This document shows positions 1-8,361 of a DNA stretch of 64,000 nt, piece after piece (position 1 is the stretch's first letter; each line of letters opens with the position of its first letter). The position numbers were made by a program, and so were the translations under genes. Source of the stretch: CAVVFX01 sp963747535. Lineage in GTDB: Bacteria > Acidobacteriota > Terriglobia > Bryobacterales > Bryobacteraceae. The stretch spans positions 1,178,001 to 1,242,000 of the forward strand of contig CAVVFX010000002.1 of the NCBI GenBank assembly GCA_963747535.1, read 5' to 3'. The notes under the pieces are model-generated. The model saw nothing but the letters and a program-made list of their open reading frames with translations, was not told the DNA's origin and ran no database searches.

Positions 1-548
1 AGAATGCGATGCTCGCCATGGCAATCGGTGCACAGCGGCGCCTGCATAATGCCTTCGGCCAAAGCCTTGCCGTGAACGCTCTTGCGGTATTGATCGACGA
101 CCTCGCTATGGCATGCCGCGCAGGTGTCGATGACCGTGGTGCGGAAGCCGGCGACTTTGGTGTATTGCAATTCGTGCGCTGCGCCGTGGCACATCGAGCA
201 GTCCGGCGCGGCTCCGCCCTTCTTGGCGGCTTGGCCATGCACGGATAACTCGTAGTCGGCGCCCTGTTGGGTGTGGCAGTCCGTGCAGACCGGTTTAGGA
301 ACCTTGGCGGGGTGAGGATATTCGTCGTGCTTGACGTGGCAGCTACTGCACGCCAGTGAGGCGTGGGCGCTCTTGGATAATTTCTGCCCCTGATCGTGAC
401 AGGCGGTGCAGTTGTCCTCAGCGCGCGCGGGGAGCGCGGCCGTTGCGCAAAGAATCAGAAGGACGGAGGGTAGGTATCTCGTCTGCCACGCCCGCAGGCC
501 GGCCCCGCTGAGGGCCGGTAAGCGGACGGATTGAAAGCTGTTTCGCAT
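1..548 (-). CDS. Multiheme c-type cytochrome, C-terminus beyond window edge
   Basis: The frame runs from an ATG at 548 leftwards off the window, so 182 residues of the N-terminal part are visible. There is a hydrophobic export segment at about residues 26-43 ending in PARA. Six heme-attachment motifs follow: CTACH (47), CSSCH (67), CTDCH (88), CSMCH (117), CAACH (143) and CTDCH (173). Two 'SVHG' motifs (102, 157) supply typical distal His ligands of cytochrome c3/c7-like multiheme proteins. By family knowledge it is a periplasmic electron carrier, perhaps part of a respiratory or extracellular electron-transfer chain. The exact oxidoreductase partner cannot be told because the C-terminus is missing. 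A purine-rich GAAAAGG sits just upstream. A separate monoheme cytochrome gene lies immediately upstream on the same strand, 38 bases away, suggesting co-transcription. Confidence 0.88.
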   Translation of the reverse strand, partial: MRNSFQSVRLPALSGAGLRAWQTRYLPSVLLILCATAALPARAEDNCTACHDQGQKLSKSAHASLACSSCHVKHDEYPHPAKVPKPVCTDCHTQQGADYELSVHGQAAKKGGAAPDCSMCHGAAHELQYTKVAGFRTTVIDTCAACHSEVVDQYRKSVHGKALAEGIMQAPLCTDCHGEHRI

Positions 549-586
549 GAACCGGCCTTTTCTCGGACTATCTATAATCGAGTGAG

Positions 587-817
587 TTACTTCTTCTCGA
601 CGTAGCCTTCGAAAGATTTGTGCTCCTGGTAGTATTTACCGGCATCCGTCAGCTGTTTCTGCACAGCGGGATCTTTGGACATTGCATCAACGTGGCAGTA
701 TTTGCAAGGCTTCTTGGTCGTGGCTACGTATTCCTTCTTGGCGTAAGAAGTGCTGGTAGACAACATCACTCCGGCGGCCAGTACTACGGCTGGTGCTACG
801 AACTTCAGTGCGGACAT
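587..817 (-). CDS. Small periplasmic monoheme cytochrome c
   Basis: A 76-residue protein with a Sec signal peptide (hydrophobic residues 7-20, likely cleavage after SYA at 26) and a single heme motif CKYCH at residues 38-42. The remaining 34 residues are charged and Lys-rich. An AAGGAG ribosome-binding site lies a few bases upstream of the ATG. It is far shorter than class I cytochromes c and has no obvious Met ligand after the CxxCH, apart from AMSK at 45-48. It could be a small soluble electron shuttle, or a protein bis-His ligated in a complex. It lies just upstream of the six-heme cytochrome on the same strand, so the two probably act in the same chain. The export and heme attachment are clear; the role is inferred. 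Confidence 0.8.
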   Translation of the reverse strand: MSALKFVAPAVVLAAGVMLSTSTSYAKKEYVATTKKPCKYCHVDAMSKDPAVQKQLTDAGKYYQEHKSFEGYVEKK

Positions 818-1106
818 GGTCGGCTCCTTAGGGCCTTACTCAGACACCAATTTATGGCTCGGGAGCGGGTCAAATCAAGAGTTTTTCCGAATGAGAAACG
901 AGCGATACCCAATAAGTATCAAAGTCAAATTAAATTCTTTAATGGCTGTAAGTTAGCGACAAATTAAGGGTACGTTGCTGTTATAATTTCATCCATAAGA
1001 TAAGGTGTGCATCGCGCGGCTCGTAACGCGAGACTCCAGTCAGTCGAGTGTTGAGCGGCTTGCCCGGCCTTGAAACCCAGGCTTGAAAAGGAAAGGACGA
1101 CAACAA

Positions 1107-1391
1107 ATGAAACATATCGTAATGACGCTGGTTCTACTCTCGCTTCCGGCCGCCGCCGCTTTCGCGGCCGACGCTGCCGCGGGCAAGACCGTTTTTGACA
1201 GCAAGTGCAAGATGTGCCACGGACCAGCCGGCGCGGGAGGTGCGATGGACAAGGCGTCGATCGCCGGTGCCGACGCAGCTGCGGTGAAGGCCGCCGTGAC
1301 CGCTGGTAAAGGCAAAATGAAGCCGGTCGCTTCGGTTACCGGTGATGCTCTCGATAATGTCGCGGCCTATGTCGCTTCGCTGAAGAAGTAG
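1107..1391 (+). CDS. Class I cytochrome c, first of a tandem pair
   Basis: A 94-residue secreted cytochrome. A Sec signal peptide ends at AFA-A near residue 20, the heme motif CKMCHG is at 34-39 and the likely axial methionine is in GKMKP at about residue 71, followed by the C-terminal helix DNVAAYVASLKK. The ATG at 1107 is preferred over an in-frame codon 24 bases upstream because AAAGGA lies at the right distance and the signal peptide then starts with MK. It is a mobile periplasmic or lipid-free electron carrier by family. The next gene encodes a protein of the same length, about three quarters identical by eye, with the same 5' leader AGGAAAGGACGA, so the pair is a tandem duplication. It faces away from the multiheme cytochrome genes, separated by a roughly 290-base AT-richer region that should hold divergent promoters. 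Confidence 0.9.
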   Translation: MKHIVMTLVLLSLPAAAAFAADAAAGKTVFDSKCKMCHGPAGAGGAMDKASIAGADAAAVKAAVTAGKGKMKPVASVTGDALDNVAAYVASLKK

Positions 1392-1416
1392 TTTCACCTC
1401 TAAGATTTTTTACTCG

Positions 1417-1450
1417 CGGAGTGTCGTCGGGGCCTGCCGGCGGCACTCCG
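1417..1450 (+). terminator. Hairpin between the two cytochrome c genes
   Basis: An inverted repeat CGGAGTG ... CACTCCG with further pairing of the interior (G-U pairs allowed) forms a stem-loop 26 bases after the first cytochrome stop. There is no T-run after it, though TTTTTT lies before it, so it may be an attenuator or mRNA-stabilising hairpin rather than a classic terminator. Confidence 0.4.
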
Positions 1451-1494
1451 GGCAGGTCGCCTGCCTGACCCTGAACAGGAAAGGACGAATAGTA

Positions 1495-1779
1495 ATGAAA
1501 CGTATCGCAATGACGCTGGTTCTTCTCTCGCTTCCGGTCGCTGCCGCATTTGCGGCCGATGCCGCAGCGGGCAAGAGCGTCTATGACACCAAGTGCAAGA
1601 TGTGCCACGGAGTCGACGGCGCGGGGGCCAAGATGGCGCCAACGCCGATCGCCGGCGCAACCGTAGCCTCGACCAAAGCGGCCGTGACTGCTGGTAAAGG
1701 CAAAATGAAACCGATGGCCGCCGTCTCCGGTGATGCTCTCGATAATGTCGCAGCCTATGTAGCTGCTCTGAAGAAGTAA
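1495..1779 (+). CDS. Class I cytochrome c, second of a tandem pair
   Basis: A 94-residue paralogue of the preceding gene: signal peptide to residue 20, heme motif CKMCHG at 34-39, Met ligand in GKMKPM at about residue 71, and nearly the same C-terminal helix. Differences cluster in residues 39-60, the surface loop between the heme motif and the Met ligand, so the two may differ in redox partner or potential. The start has GGAAAGGA about 10 bases upstream, copied from the leader of the first gene. It is followed after six bases by a hairpin repeat with a strong inverted stem that could stop transcription before the convergent glgX copy. Both cytochromes are expected in the periplasm. Confidence 0.9.
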   Translation: MKRIAMTLVLLSLPVAAAFAADAAAGKSVYDTKCKMCHGVDGAGAKMAPTPIAGATVASTKAAVTAGKGKMKPMAAVSGDALDNVAAYVAALKK

Positions 1780-1784
1780 CCTCC

Positions 1785-1850
1785 CGTGGGGCAGACCATC
1801 GTTTTTTGTGGTCTGCCCTGCTGCGCAGCGGCAGTCGGGCTGCGCAGCAG
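1785..1850. repeat. Interspersed hairpin repeat, family A copy 1
   Basis: The core is an inverted repeat GGGCAGACCA / TGGTCTGCCC around a T-rich loop (TCGTTTTTTG), followed by CTGCGCAGCGGCAG-type dyads. It lies between two converging genes. The same core recurs near 9120, 17965, 18285, 23278, 26318 and 28395. With the T-run inside the loop it could act as a bidirectional terminator. Confidence 0.85.
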
Positions 1851-1856
1851 CACCAT

Positions 1857-3952
1857 CTAATCCACGCTGACCGGCTTACACAATACCACCACGCTTCTTC
1901 CACCCACCAGGTAATCGAGATTTTGGAGTGGCTGTTCGTGTCCCGGATCGGCAATGTCGAGCGGACTCGCCAACCCGGTGTTAGCCACGACACCCCAATT
2001 CTCCGCACTTCCTTCCTGCACATGGAACATCACCGGGTGGTCGCTCGCGTTGATCATCACGTAGATATCCGCGTCGTTCAGGCGAGCCCCGTGCAGGCAA
2101 TAACCTAACGTTTGTCCCTTGGAAGAAAGGTCGGGATGCCGTTCCGCCGGACCATACCACGTGACGTCCTCCCGCCAGTAGTGGCTGCGCGCAATCGAGG
2201 GGTGAGCCTTGCGGAAAGCGATGATGCGCTGAAAAAAACGGAAGATATCGTGATTCTTTTTGAGCAGGTCCCAATCGAGATAATTGACGCCGTTGTCCTG
2301 ATTGTAGGGATTGTTGTTGCCCGCCCGCGTCGCCAGAAACTCGTCGCCGGCGCAAAACATGGGTGTGCCGTTGGAGAGCATGAGCAGGCAGATAAAATTA
2401 CGCACCTGCCTCCGGCGCAGTTCGAGAACCTCCGGCGGCGCGCCGTCGTCGCCTTCCCAGCCGCAATTCCAGCTCCGATTGTCGTCCGTGCCGTCAGTGT
2501 TGTGATGTCCGTTGGCCTCGTTGTGCTTGTGGTTGTAAGAGACCAGGTCATAGAGGCAAAAGCCGTCATGGGCCGTCAGGAAGTTGACGCTCTGGAAAGG
2601 CCGGTAGGAGTTTTCGAGATCGTCGGGAAAGAGGTCGTCGCTGCCGTACATCCGCTGCATCAGGGCGCCGGTACGCCCCGGGACGCCGCGCACAAAATCG
2701 CGTAGATCGTCGCGATACATGCCGTTCCACTGGCGCCAGTTGAGTCCCGGGAAAGCGCGGCCGAGCAGATAGCTTTCGATGTCCCAGGCTTCCGCGGTCA
2801 TGCGCACACCATAGCGGGCCGCGAGATACGCCGATATCGGCAATCAGCGACGGGTGCTCCAGATCGAGGCCGCCGTCCGACCTGCGCGTGAAGACCGACG
2901 CCAGATCGAAGCGAAAGCCATCGACGTTCATCTTCTGGATCCAGAAACGAAGGCTTTCCAGAATCAGCGAACGCACCAGCGGGTGATCGCAGCGGAGCGT
3001 GTTCCCGCAGCCGGTTTCGTTGCGATACTTGCTGCGGTCCGAGTTGAGCATGTAGTAAGACTGGTTATCGATACCGCGATAACTGTAGGTCGGGCCGTCG
3101 GCGCCGGCTTCGCTGGTATGGTTGTAAACCACGTCGAGCCACACTTCGATGCCGCTCTCGTGCAGCGCCTGTACCATGCGCCGGAACTCGCCGGCCGCAC
3201 CCTCCGCGGATTGGTCGGCCGCGTAGCCCTGGTGCGGCGAGAAGAAGTTGAGAGTCATGTAGCCCCAGTAGCTGCCTTCCTGTGGGTCGCACTGCTGCAC
3301 CGGCATCAGTTCCACGGCAGTGATTCCGAGTTCCTTGAGATAGGGGATCTTCTCGATCAACCCGGCGAAGGTCCCGCGCAAGGCGGCGCTCACTCCGGAA
3401 GTTGGCGCGCGCGGTAAAGCCTTTGACATGCAGTTCGTAGACGATCAGGTCGTGGCTGGGCCGGATGGGACGCTCGGTGTTGCCGTTGGCTTGGTGCGCC
3501 GTTCGGGGGAGCACACCGAGAGGCGCCCGGCCGTCGTTTTTCCCCGGGAGTACCGCGGCGATCCGGTCATATTCCGGCGGGAAGAAGACGGCGGGAGCAA
3601 ACGGGTCCAGCAGGATTTTGTGCGGATCGAAACGGTAGCCTTTCGCGGGATCGTGATGGCCGTCGACGCGATACGCATAGTAAGTCGCGCCGGGCGCGCG
3701 ATCGGCGGTGATCCAGCAGTGCCATATCCGTCCCGACTTGTTGATGCGCGGATCCAGGCGGCACTCAAAAAGGGGATGCACCGGATCGCCCGCGCTGTAG
3801 AGCAGCAGTGTGACCCCGGTCGCCCGCCGGGAGTAGAGCGCGAAGTTCCAGGCCGCCAAAGAGGGAACCCAAGTCACCCCCATCGGCCCAGGAGTACCCT
3901 CTTTCCTGTCCCATTCGTCGAAACTTCCGCTTGACCGTAACAATTCGCCCAT
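1857..3952 (-). pseudogene. glgX: Glycogen debranching enzyme GlgX, two frameshifts
   Basis: Three consecutive minus-strand frames together match the intact GlgX at 34208-36328 from end to end. The N-terminal CBM48-like part (GVTWVPSLAAWNFALYS, NKSGRIWHCW) is read from 3952 to about 3400. There one extra base (AACTTCCGG where AACTCCGG is expected) shifts to a second frame carrying the GH13 barrel (IPYLKELGIT, DVVYNHT, DGFRFDLAS). Near 2832 one extra G shifts to the third frame (RMTAEAWD, TAHDGFCLYDLVSYN, NGTPMFCAGDEF). Removing the two bases gives 697 residues, close to the 706 of the intact copy, and the catalytic Asp, Glu and Asp are all present. The damage is therefore recent, or it is an assembly error. 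The normal product hydrolyses alpha-1,6 branches of glycogen limit dextrins in the cytoplasm. No slippery sequence or downstream structure suggests programmed frameshifting. Confidence 0.85.
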
Positions 3953-4149
3953 AATTGGAGTAGTCTGAAGTAGTGCGAAACAGCACGGCGCGGTGCAGTA
4001 ATTTAATAGAATAGCCGATTACAAATTGGTTTCATGTTGCCAGGCATAAGGGTGCCATAAAGGATACTCGGGCGGGAACAGACCAAGAACCCGTCATACG
4101 AGATGCGGGCGGGCGAGGCGGCGGGCTTGGTACCATACGGATTACGTTC

Positions 4150-5013
4150 ATGAAGGCATTACTGGAATCGCTCAAACCTGGGGATCGGGACTGTGAACTC
4201 GCTCTGTCTCTCGACCCTGAGCGTTTGCCGCGCCATATCGCTATCATCATGGACGGCAATGGCCGGTGGGCCAGGAAGCGGAACCTGCCGCGCATCGCGG
4301 GGCACAAGGCGGGAGTCGCGCCGGTCCGGATGACGGTGGAAACGTGCTCCCAACTGGGTGTCCAAGCGTTGACCCTGTATGCCTTCTCGGCCGAGAACTG
4401 GAAACGGCCGCGCACCGAAGTCGACATGCTGTGGCGGCTCCTGCGCTTCTACCTACGGCGTGAATTGGCCGATCTGCACCGCAACGGCATCCGCCTGCAG
4501 GCATCCGGCAGGATCGACGCACTTCCGGCACGCGTCCAGGATGAGCTTGGTTTTGTGGAAGAGGCCACCCGAAAGAACACAGGGTTGCGGCTCAACCTGG
4601 CCATCAATTACAGTGGACGCGCCGAGATTGTCGATTCGGTGAACGCCATCCTGCGGCAGGCCAGGCTGGAGGGGACGCTTTCGTCGCTGCAGATTAGTGA
4701 AGAGTTGCTTGCCATGAATCTCTACTCTCCCGATCTGCCCGATCCGGATCTGTTGATCCGCACCTCCGGCGAGATGCGGATCAGTAACTTTCTGCTGTGG
4801 GAGATCGCCTACGCCGAACTGTTTGTCACCGAGACGTTCTGGCCGGATTTCGATCGGGCCGAACTGCTGGCTGCGATCCTCGATTACCAGAAACGCGATC
4901 GGCGTTTTGGAGGCCTGAGCGCGAGCGCCGCCCCTGAGGAGCCTCAGTTCGAGTTGCCCGGATTCGACGCCGATGAGCCGGCCAGCGAGGAGATCGCCGT
5001 CTCCTCTCAATGA
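4150..5013 (+). CDS. uppS: Isoprenyl transferase / undecaprenyl diphosphate synthase
   Basis: A 287-residue cis-prenyltransferase. The signature HIAIIMDGNGRWA places the catalytic Asp at residue 35. Then come GHKAG (substrate phosphate region), YAFSAENWKRP (47-residue hinge) and the conserved C-terminal block RTSGEMRISNFLLW...EL, which binds Mg and the diphosphate. It condenses isopentenyl diphosphate onto farnesyl diphosphate to make the C55 lipid carrier for peptidoglycan and other envelope glycans, at the cytoplasmic membrane face. It is about 35-40 residues longer than E. coli UppS, with a Glu/Ala-rich C-terminal tail. The stop overlaps the start of cdsA by four bases (ATGA), the classical uppS-cdsA coupling. 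No strong ribosome-binding site is visible before the ATG. Confidence 0.95.
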   Translation: MKALLESLKPGDRDCELALSLDPERLPRHIAIIMDGNGRWARKRNLPRIAGHKAGVAPVRMTVETCSQLGVQALTLYAFSAENWKRPRTEVDMLWRLLRFYLRRELADLHRNGIRLQASGRIDALPARVQDELGFVEEATRKNTGLRLNLAINYSGRAEIVDSVNAILRQARLEGTLSSLQISEELLAMNLYSPDLPDPDLLIRTSGEMRISNFLLWEIAYAELFVTETFWPDFDRAELLAAILDYQKRDRRFGGLSASAAPEEPQFELPGFDADEPASEEIAVSSQ

Positions 5014-5771
5014 AACGTATTCTGACCGCCTCGGTCATGATCCCAGTGGTGCTGTATGCAGTGCTGGGCGGGATCGATTGGCTGTTCCTCCTGGTGCTGG
5101 CCGCGGTGGCGGAAATCTGCTTCGACGAATATTCGATGATCACGGCTTCCCGTGAGCCTGTAGCGTATCTTGCAGGGTTGGCAATACTGCTGATGCCGCT
5201 CCCATGGGTGGGACTTTTTGCTGTTCTGTTTACCCTCCTGATGCTGGCCCTCGCGATGCGGTCGAACGACCTCGACGCGGGTTTCAGGCGGACGGCGGCG
5301 GTGGTCCTCGGCGTCATCTACATCTTCGGCGCATGGCGGACCGCGACACTGTTGCGGGCGATCGATCCGTGGTGGCTGGCATTCGGACTCGTGGTGAGCT
5401 GGATCGGCGATACCGGAGCGTATTACGTCGGGCGGCGCTGGGGACGGCACAAGTTGGCCCCCCAGGTGAGTCCCAAGAAAACCTGGGAGGGAGCGATAGC
5501 GAGCGCGGCAGTTTCGAGTATCGCGGGAGGACTGGCCCTGCCGCGGCTGATTCCCGGTGTCGGGCTGGCCGAAGCCTTGCTCCTGGCGCTCGCGGCGAAT
5601 GTCGCAGGACAGGTAGGAGATCTCGCCGAATCGGCGATCAAGCGTGGCGCGGGAGTAAAGGATAGCGGCACGCTGCTTCCCGGGCACGGCGGCCTGCTGG
5701 ATCGCGTGGATAGCTCCATGTTCGCGCTGCCGGTGCTGTATGGGATTCTGGTCAGCCTTCCCAAGGGTTGA
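5010..5771 (+). CDS. cdsA: Phosphatidate cytidylyltransferase
   Basis: A 253-residue polytopic membrane enzyme. Hydrophobic segments cover residues about 1-60, 60-90, 100-140 and 160-200. The family signature runs from KRGAGVKD through LPGHGGLLDRVDS near the C-terminus and holds the acidic residues that bind Mg and CTP. It makes CDP-diacylglycerol from phosphatidic acid and CTP, the branch point of phospholipid synthesis. Its start is translationally coupled to uppS by an ATGA overlap. Length and motif order are normal for the family. The gene is followed by a family B hairpin repeat. Confidence 0.94.
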   Translation: MKRILTASVMIPVVLYAVLGGIDWLFLLVLAAVAEICFDEYSMITASREPVAYLAGLAILLMPLPWVGLFAVLFTLLMLALAMRSNDLDAGFRRTAAVVLGVIYIFGAWRTATLLRAIDPWWLAFGLVVSWIGDTGAYYVGRRWGRHKLAPQVSPKKTWEGAIASAAVSSIAGGLALPRLIPGVGLAEALLLALAANVAGQVGDLAESAIKRGAGVKDSGTLLPGHGGLLDRVDSSMFALPVLYGILVSLPKG

Positions 5772-5821
5772 CGCGAGCACGGGCGATGGCGGCGATTTGG
5801 GCATCGGACCGGCAGGCCTTC

Positions 5822-5887
5822 TTCGTTGTGGAGTAGGCGTTTTCGCCTGCTCTCGCGCTGGAGTGACTTCTGGCACAGGCTGCCAGA
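5822..5887. repeat. Interspersed hairpin repeat, family B copy 1
   Basis: Contains GTGGAGTAGGCGTTTTCGCC and the complementary arm GCCTGCTC, followed by CTGGAGTGACTTCTGGCACAG and a CAGGCTGCCAG dyad. The same order of parts occurs after 11370, and in reversed or partial form near 16090, 23130 and 28300. Confidence 0.8.
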
Positions 5888-5894
5888 ATCGTCA

Positions 5895-6068
5895 TTAGTC
5901 GAACGTGGGCGGATCCCGCGGAGGCTCGCGCTCAATCTCCGGAATTTCGAAGCCTCCAAATGGTTTCACTAGTTTTCCGATGCGCTCCGCGAGATTGCCG
6001 GGAACAGGCTCAGGCTCGTCTTCGGCAACGGCGCGTTCGAGGATTTCGCGCGCTCTGCGTGCACGATA
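5895..6068 (-). pseudogene. Remnant of a FitA/VapB-like antitoxin, start lost
   Basis: A minus-strand frame of 57 codons ends at TAA 5895-5897. It is closed upstream by TGA at 6069-6071, with no ATG, GTG or TTG before codon 34. The residues read RARRAREILERAVAED, then NLAERIGKLVKPFGGFEIPE, then REPPRDPPTFD. This matches the usual C-terminal half of FitA/VapB-type ribbon-helix-helix antitoxins, in which an 'AREILERAV' helix is followed by a Gly-Gly toxin-binding tail ending in PPxF(D/S). The N-terminal DNA-binding strand is missing and no PIN-domain toxin follows; the next DNA is a repeat and cdsA. I infer a decayed toxin-antitoxin locus. The identification is by pattern only. Confidence 0.5.
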
Positions 6069-6114
6069 TCAGCGCCTACAGACGCTGACGTGCCCAATCG
6101 CTTAAAATAGGGGC

Positions 6115-6546
6115 ATGAGGCGGCGACAGTTTGGCGCGATGATTGTAGCGGCTGGGGCGAGCCTGTTTCGTGGACTCGCGGCCACTACGCAGGCTGCCAA
6201 AGAATCCGTTAAGGGCAAGCTGGTCCAGCGCACGGGAGCACCTGCCGAGATCCGGACCGAGGACGGGCAGGAGATCACGCTTTCGGGCGATGAGGACACC
6301 CAGAAGGTCCTTCACGATCCCCGCCTGGCCGGCGTAAACCTGGAGGCACTCGGGCACTTCACCGGGCAGGGTCAGTTCGCAGTGGAGCCGATTTACGAAA
6401 AAAATATGTTCGTCCTCAAGGACGGGAAACGGCTTCGCATCACGTACTGGTGCGATGTTTGCTCCATCCGGACCTACGCCCCGGGGAATTGCGTTTGCTG
6501 CCAAAAATGGACCGACCTTGATTTACGTGACCCAAATCAGGAATGA
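6115..6546 (+). CDS. Exported Cys-motif protein of unknown function
   Basis: A 143-residue protein not recognised as a named family. The N-terminus RRRQFGAMIVAAGASLF followed by LAATTQAA resembles a twin-arginine signal peptide, suggesting export in folded form. The middle (residues 35-85) reads like a small beta domain (GKLVQRTGAPAEIRTEDG). The C-terminus carries CDVCSIRTYAPGNCVCCQ, a CxxC-x8-CxCC cluster that could bind a metal or form disulfides, then an acidic end. The stop is 12 bases before the ATG of the aldose-epimerase-like gene, so the two are probably co-transcribed. The function is unknown; a periplasmic metal- or cofactor-binding role is only a guess. Confidence 0.72.
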   Translation: MRRRQFGAMIVAAGASLFRGLAATTQAAKESVKGKLVQRTGAPAEIRTEDGQEITLSGDEDTQKVLHDPRLAGVNLEALGHFTGQGQFAVEPIYEKNMFVLKDGKRLRITYWCDVCSIRTYAPGNCVCCQKWTDLDLRDPNQE

Positions 6547-6558
6547 TTGTGGGTCAGG

Positions 6559-7575
6559 ATGCATAAATTCCTTATCGGTCTCACTCTCCCGCTCATGTTA
6601 AACGGTGCTAACTACTCCACCGAACGGCGTACCGTCGACGGTATTTCGGTGGTCACGCTGCGCGATGCGGAACATCATGCAGAAGTATCGATTGTTCCGT
6701 CGATCGGCAACATCGCCTACGAATTCAAGGTCAACGGCAAGAATGCGCTTTACTTCCCGACGGCGAAGCTGAGCGATTTCAAAGAGAAACCGGCGCTCTG
6801 CGGGGTTCCTTTTCTGGCTCCCTGGGCCAACCGGCTGGAGAAACAGGGGTTCGCCTTCCAGGGCAGGAGCTACCAGTTCAACCCGCAACTCGGCAACGTT
6901 CGCCTCGATGGCAACAAGCTGCCGATCCACGGGCTGCTCTCGTTCTCATCGCTGTGGGAAGTGGTGGAGAGTTCGTCCGATGCGACAGGCGCCCATATGA
7001 CCAGCCGGCTCGAGTTCTGGCGGCATCCGGAGTTGATGGCGCAGTTTCCTTTCGCCCACTCGATCGAGATGACCTACCGGCTGAGCAATGCGACGCTCCA
7101 GGTGGAAACCACGATCCACAACCTGGGCGCGGAGGCGATGCCGGTTTCGATCGGCTACCATCCCTATTTCAACCTGCACGATGAGCCTCGAGACCAGTGG
7201 ACGGTACACATCGGGGCGCGCCAGCACCTGTTGCTTTCCGACAAGCTGCTGGCTACCGGCGAAACCAAGGCTATGGATCTGCCCGACGAGTTCACGCTGG
7301 CTGGCCGTGTAATTGACGACGGCTTTTACGATCTGGCACGTACGAGCGATGGTCTCGCCCACTTTTCGGTGCGGGGTAAAGCGGAAAAAATCGAGGTCAC
7401 CTTCGGACCGAAGTATCCGGTGAACGTCACGTACGCACCGGCGCGCAGGGAGTACATCTGCTTCGAGCCGATGGCTGCGATGACCAATGCGCTGAATAGC
7501 GGCCATGCGCTACAGACACTGGCTGCCGGAGCGGAGTGGCGCGAAAGCTTCTGGGTTCGGGTGACCGGTTTTTGA
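6559..7575 (+). CDS. Secreted aldose 1-epimerase-like protein
   Basis: A 338-residue galactose mutarotase-like beta-sandwich. A start at ATG 6559 gives MHKFLIGLTLPLMLNG, a convincing signal peptide, whereas a TTG 12 bases upstream would add four residues before it. Motifs of the family are visible: PFLAPWANRL (N-terminal substrate Asn-Arg), IHGLLS (His), GYHPYFN (catalytic His) and ICFEPMA (catalytic Glu). It would interconvert anomers of hexoses or act on a sugar-phosphate-like ligand, here probably in the periplasm. The export signal is unusual, as most GalM proteins are cytoplasmic. The stop TGA shares bases with the ATG of the ABC ATPase gene (TGATG), indicating coupled translation. Confidence 0.85.
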   Translation: MHKFLIGLTLPLMLNGANYSTERRTVDGISVVTLRDAEHHAEVSIVPSIGNIAYEFKVNGKNALYFPTAKLSDFKEKPALCGVPFLAPWANRLEKQGFAFQGRSYQFNPQLGNVRLDGNKLPIHGLLSFSSLWEVVESSSDATGAHMTSRLEFWRHPELMAQFPFAHSIEMTYRLSNATLQVETTIHNLGAEAMPVSIGYHPYFNLHDEPRDQWTVHIGARQHLLLSDKLLATGETKAMDLPDEFTLAGRVIDDGFYDLARTSDGLAHFSVRGKAEKIEVTFGPKYPVNVTYAPARREYICFEPMAAMTNALNSGHALQTLAAGAEWRESFWVRVTGF

Positions 7576-8354
7576 TGCCGGCGCTCATCGAGTTCAACAA
7601 TGTTTCGATTGCGCGCGGCGAGAAGCGCGGACTCGACCGCGTGAACCTGTCCATCGCTTCGGGCGAGCATGTCGCGATACTCGGCCCTAACGGCTCGGGC
7701 AAGTCCACCCTGATCAAAGCCATCACGCGGGAGTTGTATCCGTTGCAGACGGCCGGTCCCGCGAGCGTCCGGATCCTGGGGCGCGAATTGTGGAACGTCT
7801 TCGAACTACGCCCCCACCTGGGGATCGTGACCAACGATCTGATGCAGCTTTGCACGCGCAACTATAGCACCCGGGAGATCGTACTTTCGGGGTTCTTCAG
7901 CAGTGTCGGAATCTGGCCCAACCACGTGGTCACGGCGGCGATGGAGAAGAAAGCGGACGAGGTGATCGAGTTGCTTGAGATCGGTCGGCTGGCCGGCCGC
8001 AATGTGGACGAACTGTCGTCCGGCGAAGCGCGGCGGGTGCTGATCGCGCGGGCGCTGGTGCATTCGCCGGAAGCGCTGGTGCTCGACGAGCCGACGGCCA
8101 GCCTCGATTTCCGCGCAGTGCGGGAATTGCGCGAAATCCTGCGCAAGGTTACCGCGGCAGGCACGAGCATGATACTCGTGACGCACCATTTGGAAGACAT
8201 TATTCCGGAGATCCAGCGCGTGGTGATCCTAAAAGAAGGGCGGATTGTGCGCGATGGAGCCAAGAAGGACGTACTGACTTCCGAAGAATTGTCGCGGTTG
8301 TTCGATTTGCCGGCCGAGGTGCTGGAACGCGGCGGGTATTTTCATCTGGTGTGA
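7575..8354 (+). CDS. ABC transporter ATP-binding protein, orphan
   Basis: A 259-residue ABC ATPase. Walker A GPNGSGKST is at 37-45, followed by the signature LSSGEARRV, Walker B ALVLDEPT and the H-loop LVTHH. The start at 7575 overlaps the epimerase stop and directly precedes the beta strand ALIEFNNVSI. A longer in-frame reading from 7536 would lie within the epimerase gene and is unlikely. The stretch LRPHLGIVTNDLMQLC after Walker A resembles YlmA/ModF-like single ATPases that occur without membrane partners. No permease or binding protein is encoded nearby, so its transporter, if any, is elsewhere. It is followed by a convergent BON-domain gene with only seven bases between them. Confidence 0.9.
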   Translation: MPALIEFNNVSIARGEKRGLDRVNLSIASGEHVAILGPNGSGKSTLIKAITRELYPLQTAGPASVRILGRELWNVFELRPHLGIVTNDLMQLCTRNYSTREIVLSGFFSSVGIWPNHVVTAAMEKKADEVIELLEIGRLAGRNVDELSSGEARRVLIARALVHSPEALVLDEPTASLDFRAVRELREILRKVTAAGTSMILVTHHLEDIIPEIQRVVILKEGRIVRDGAKKDVLTSEELSRLFDLPAEVLERGGYFHLV

Positions 8355-8361
8355 TTGACGG

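Noticed and set aside
1857..3952. Programmed frameshifting in the glgX copy
   Set aside because: Two separate shifts in the same direction without slippery heptamers or downstream pseudoknots; the intact paralogue needs none.
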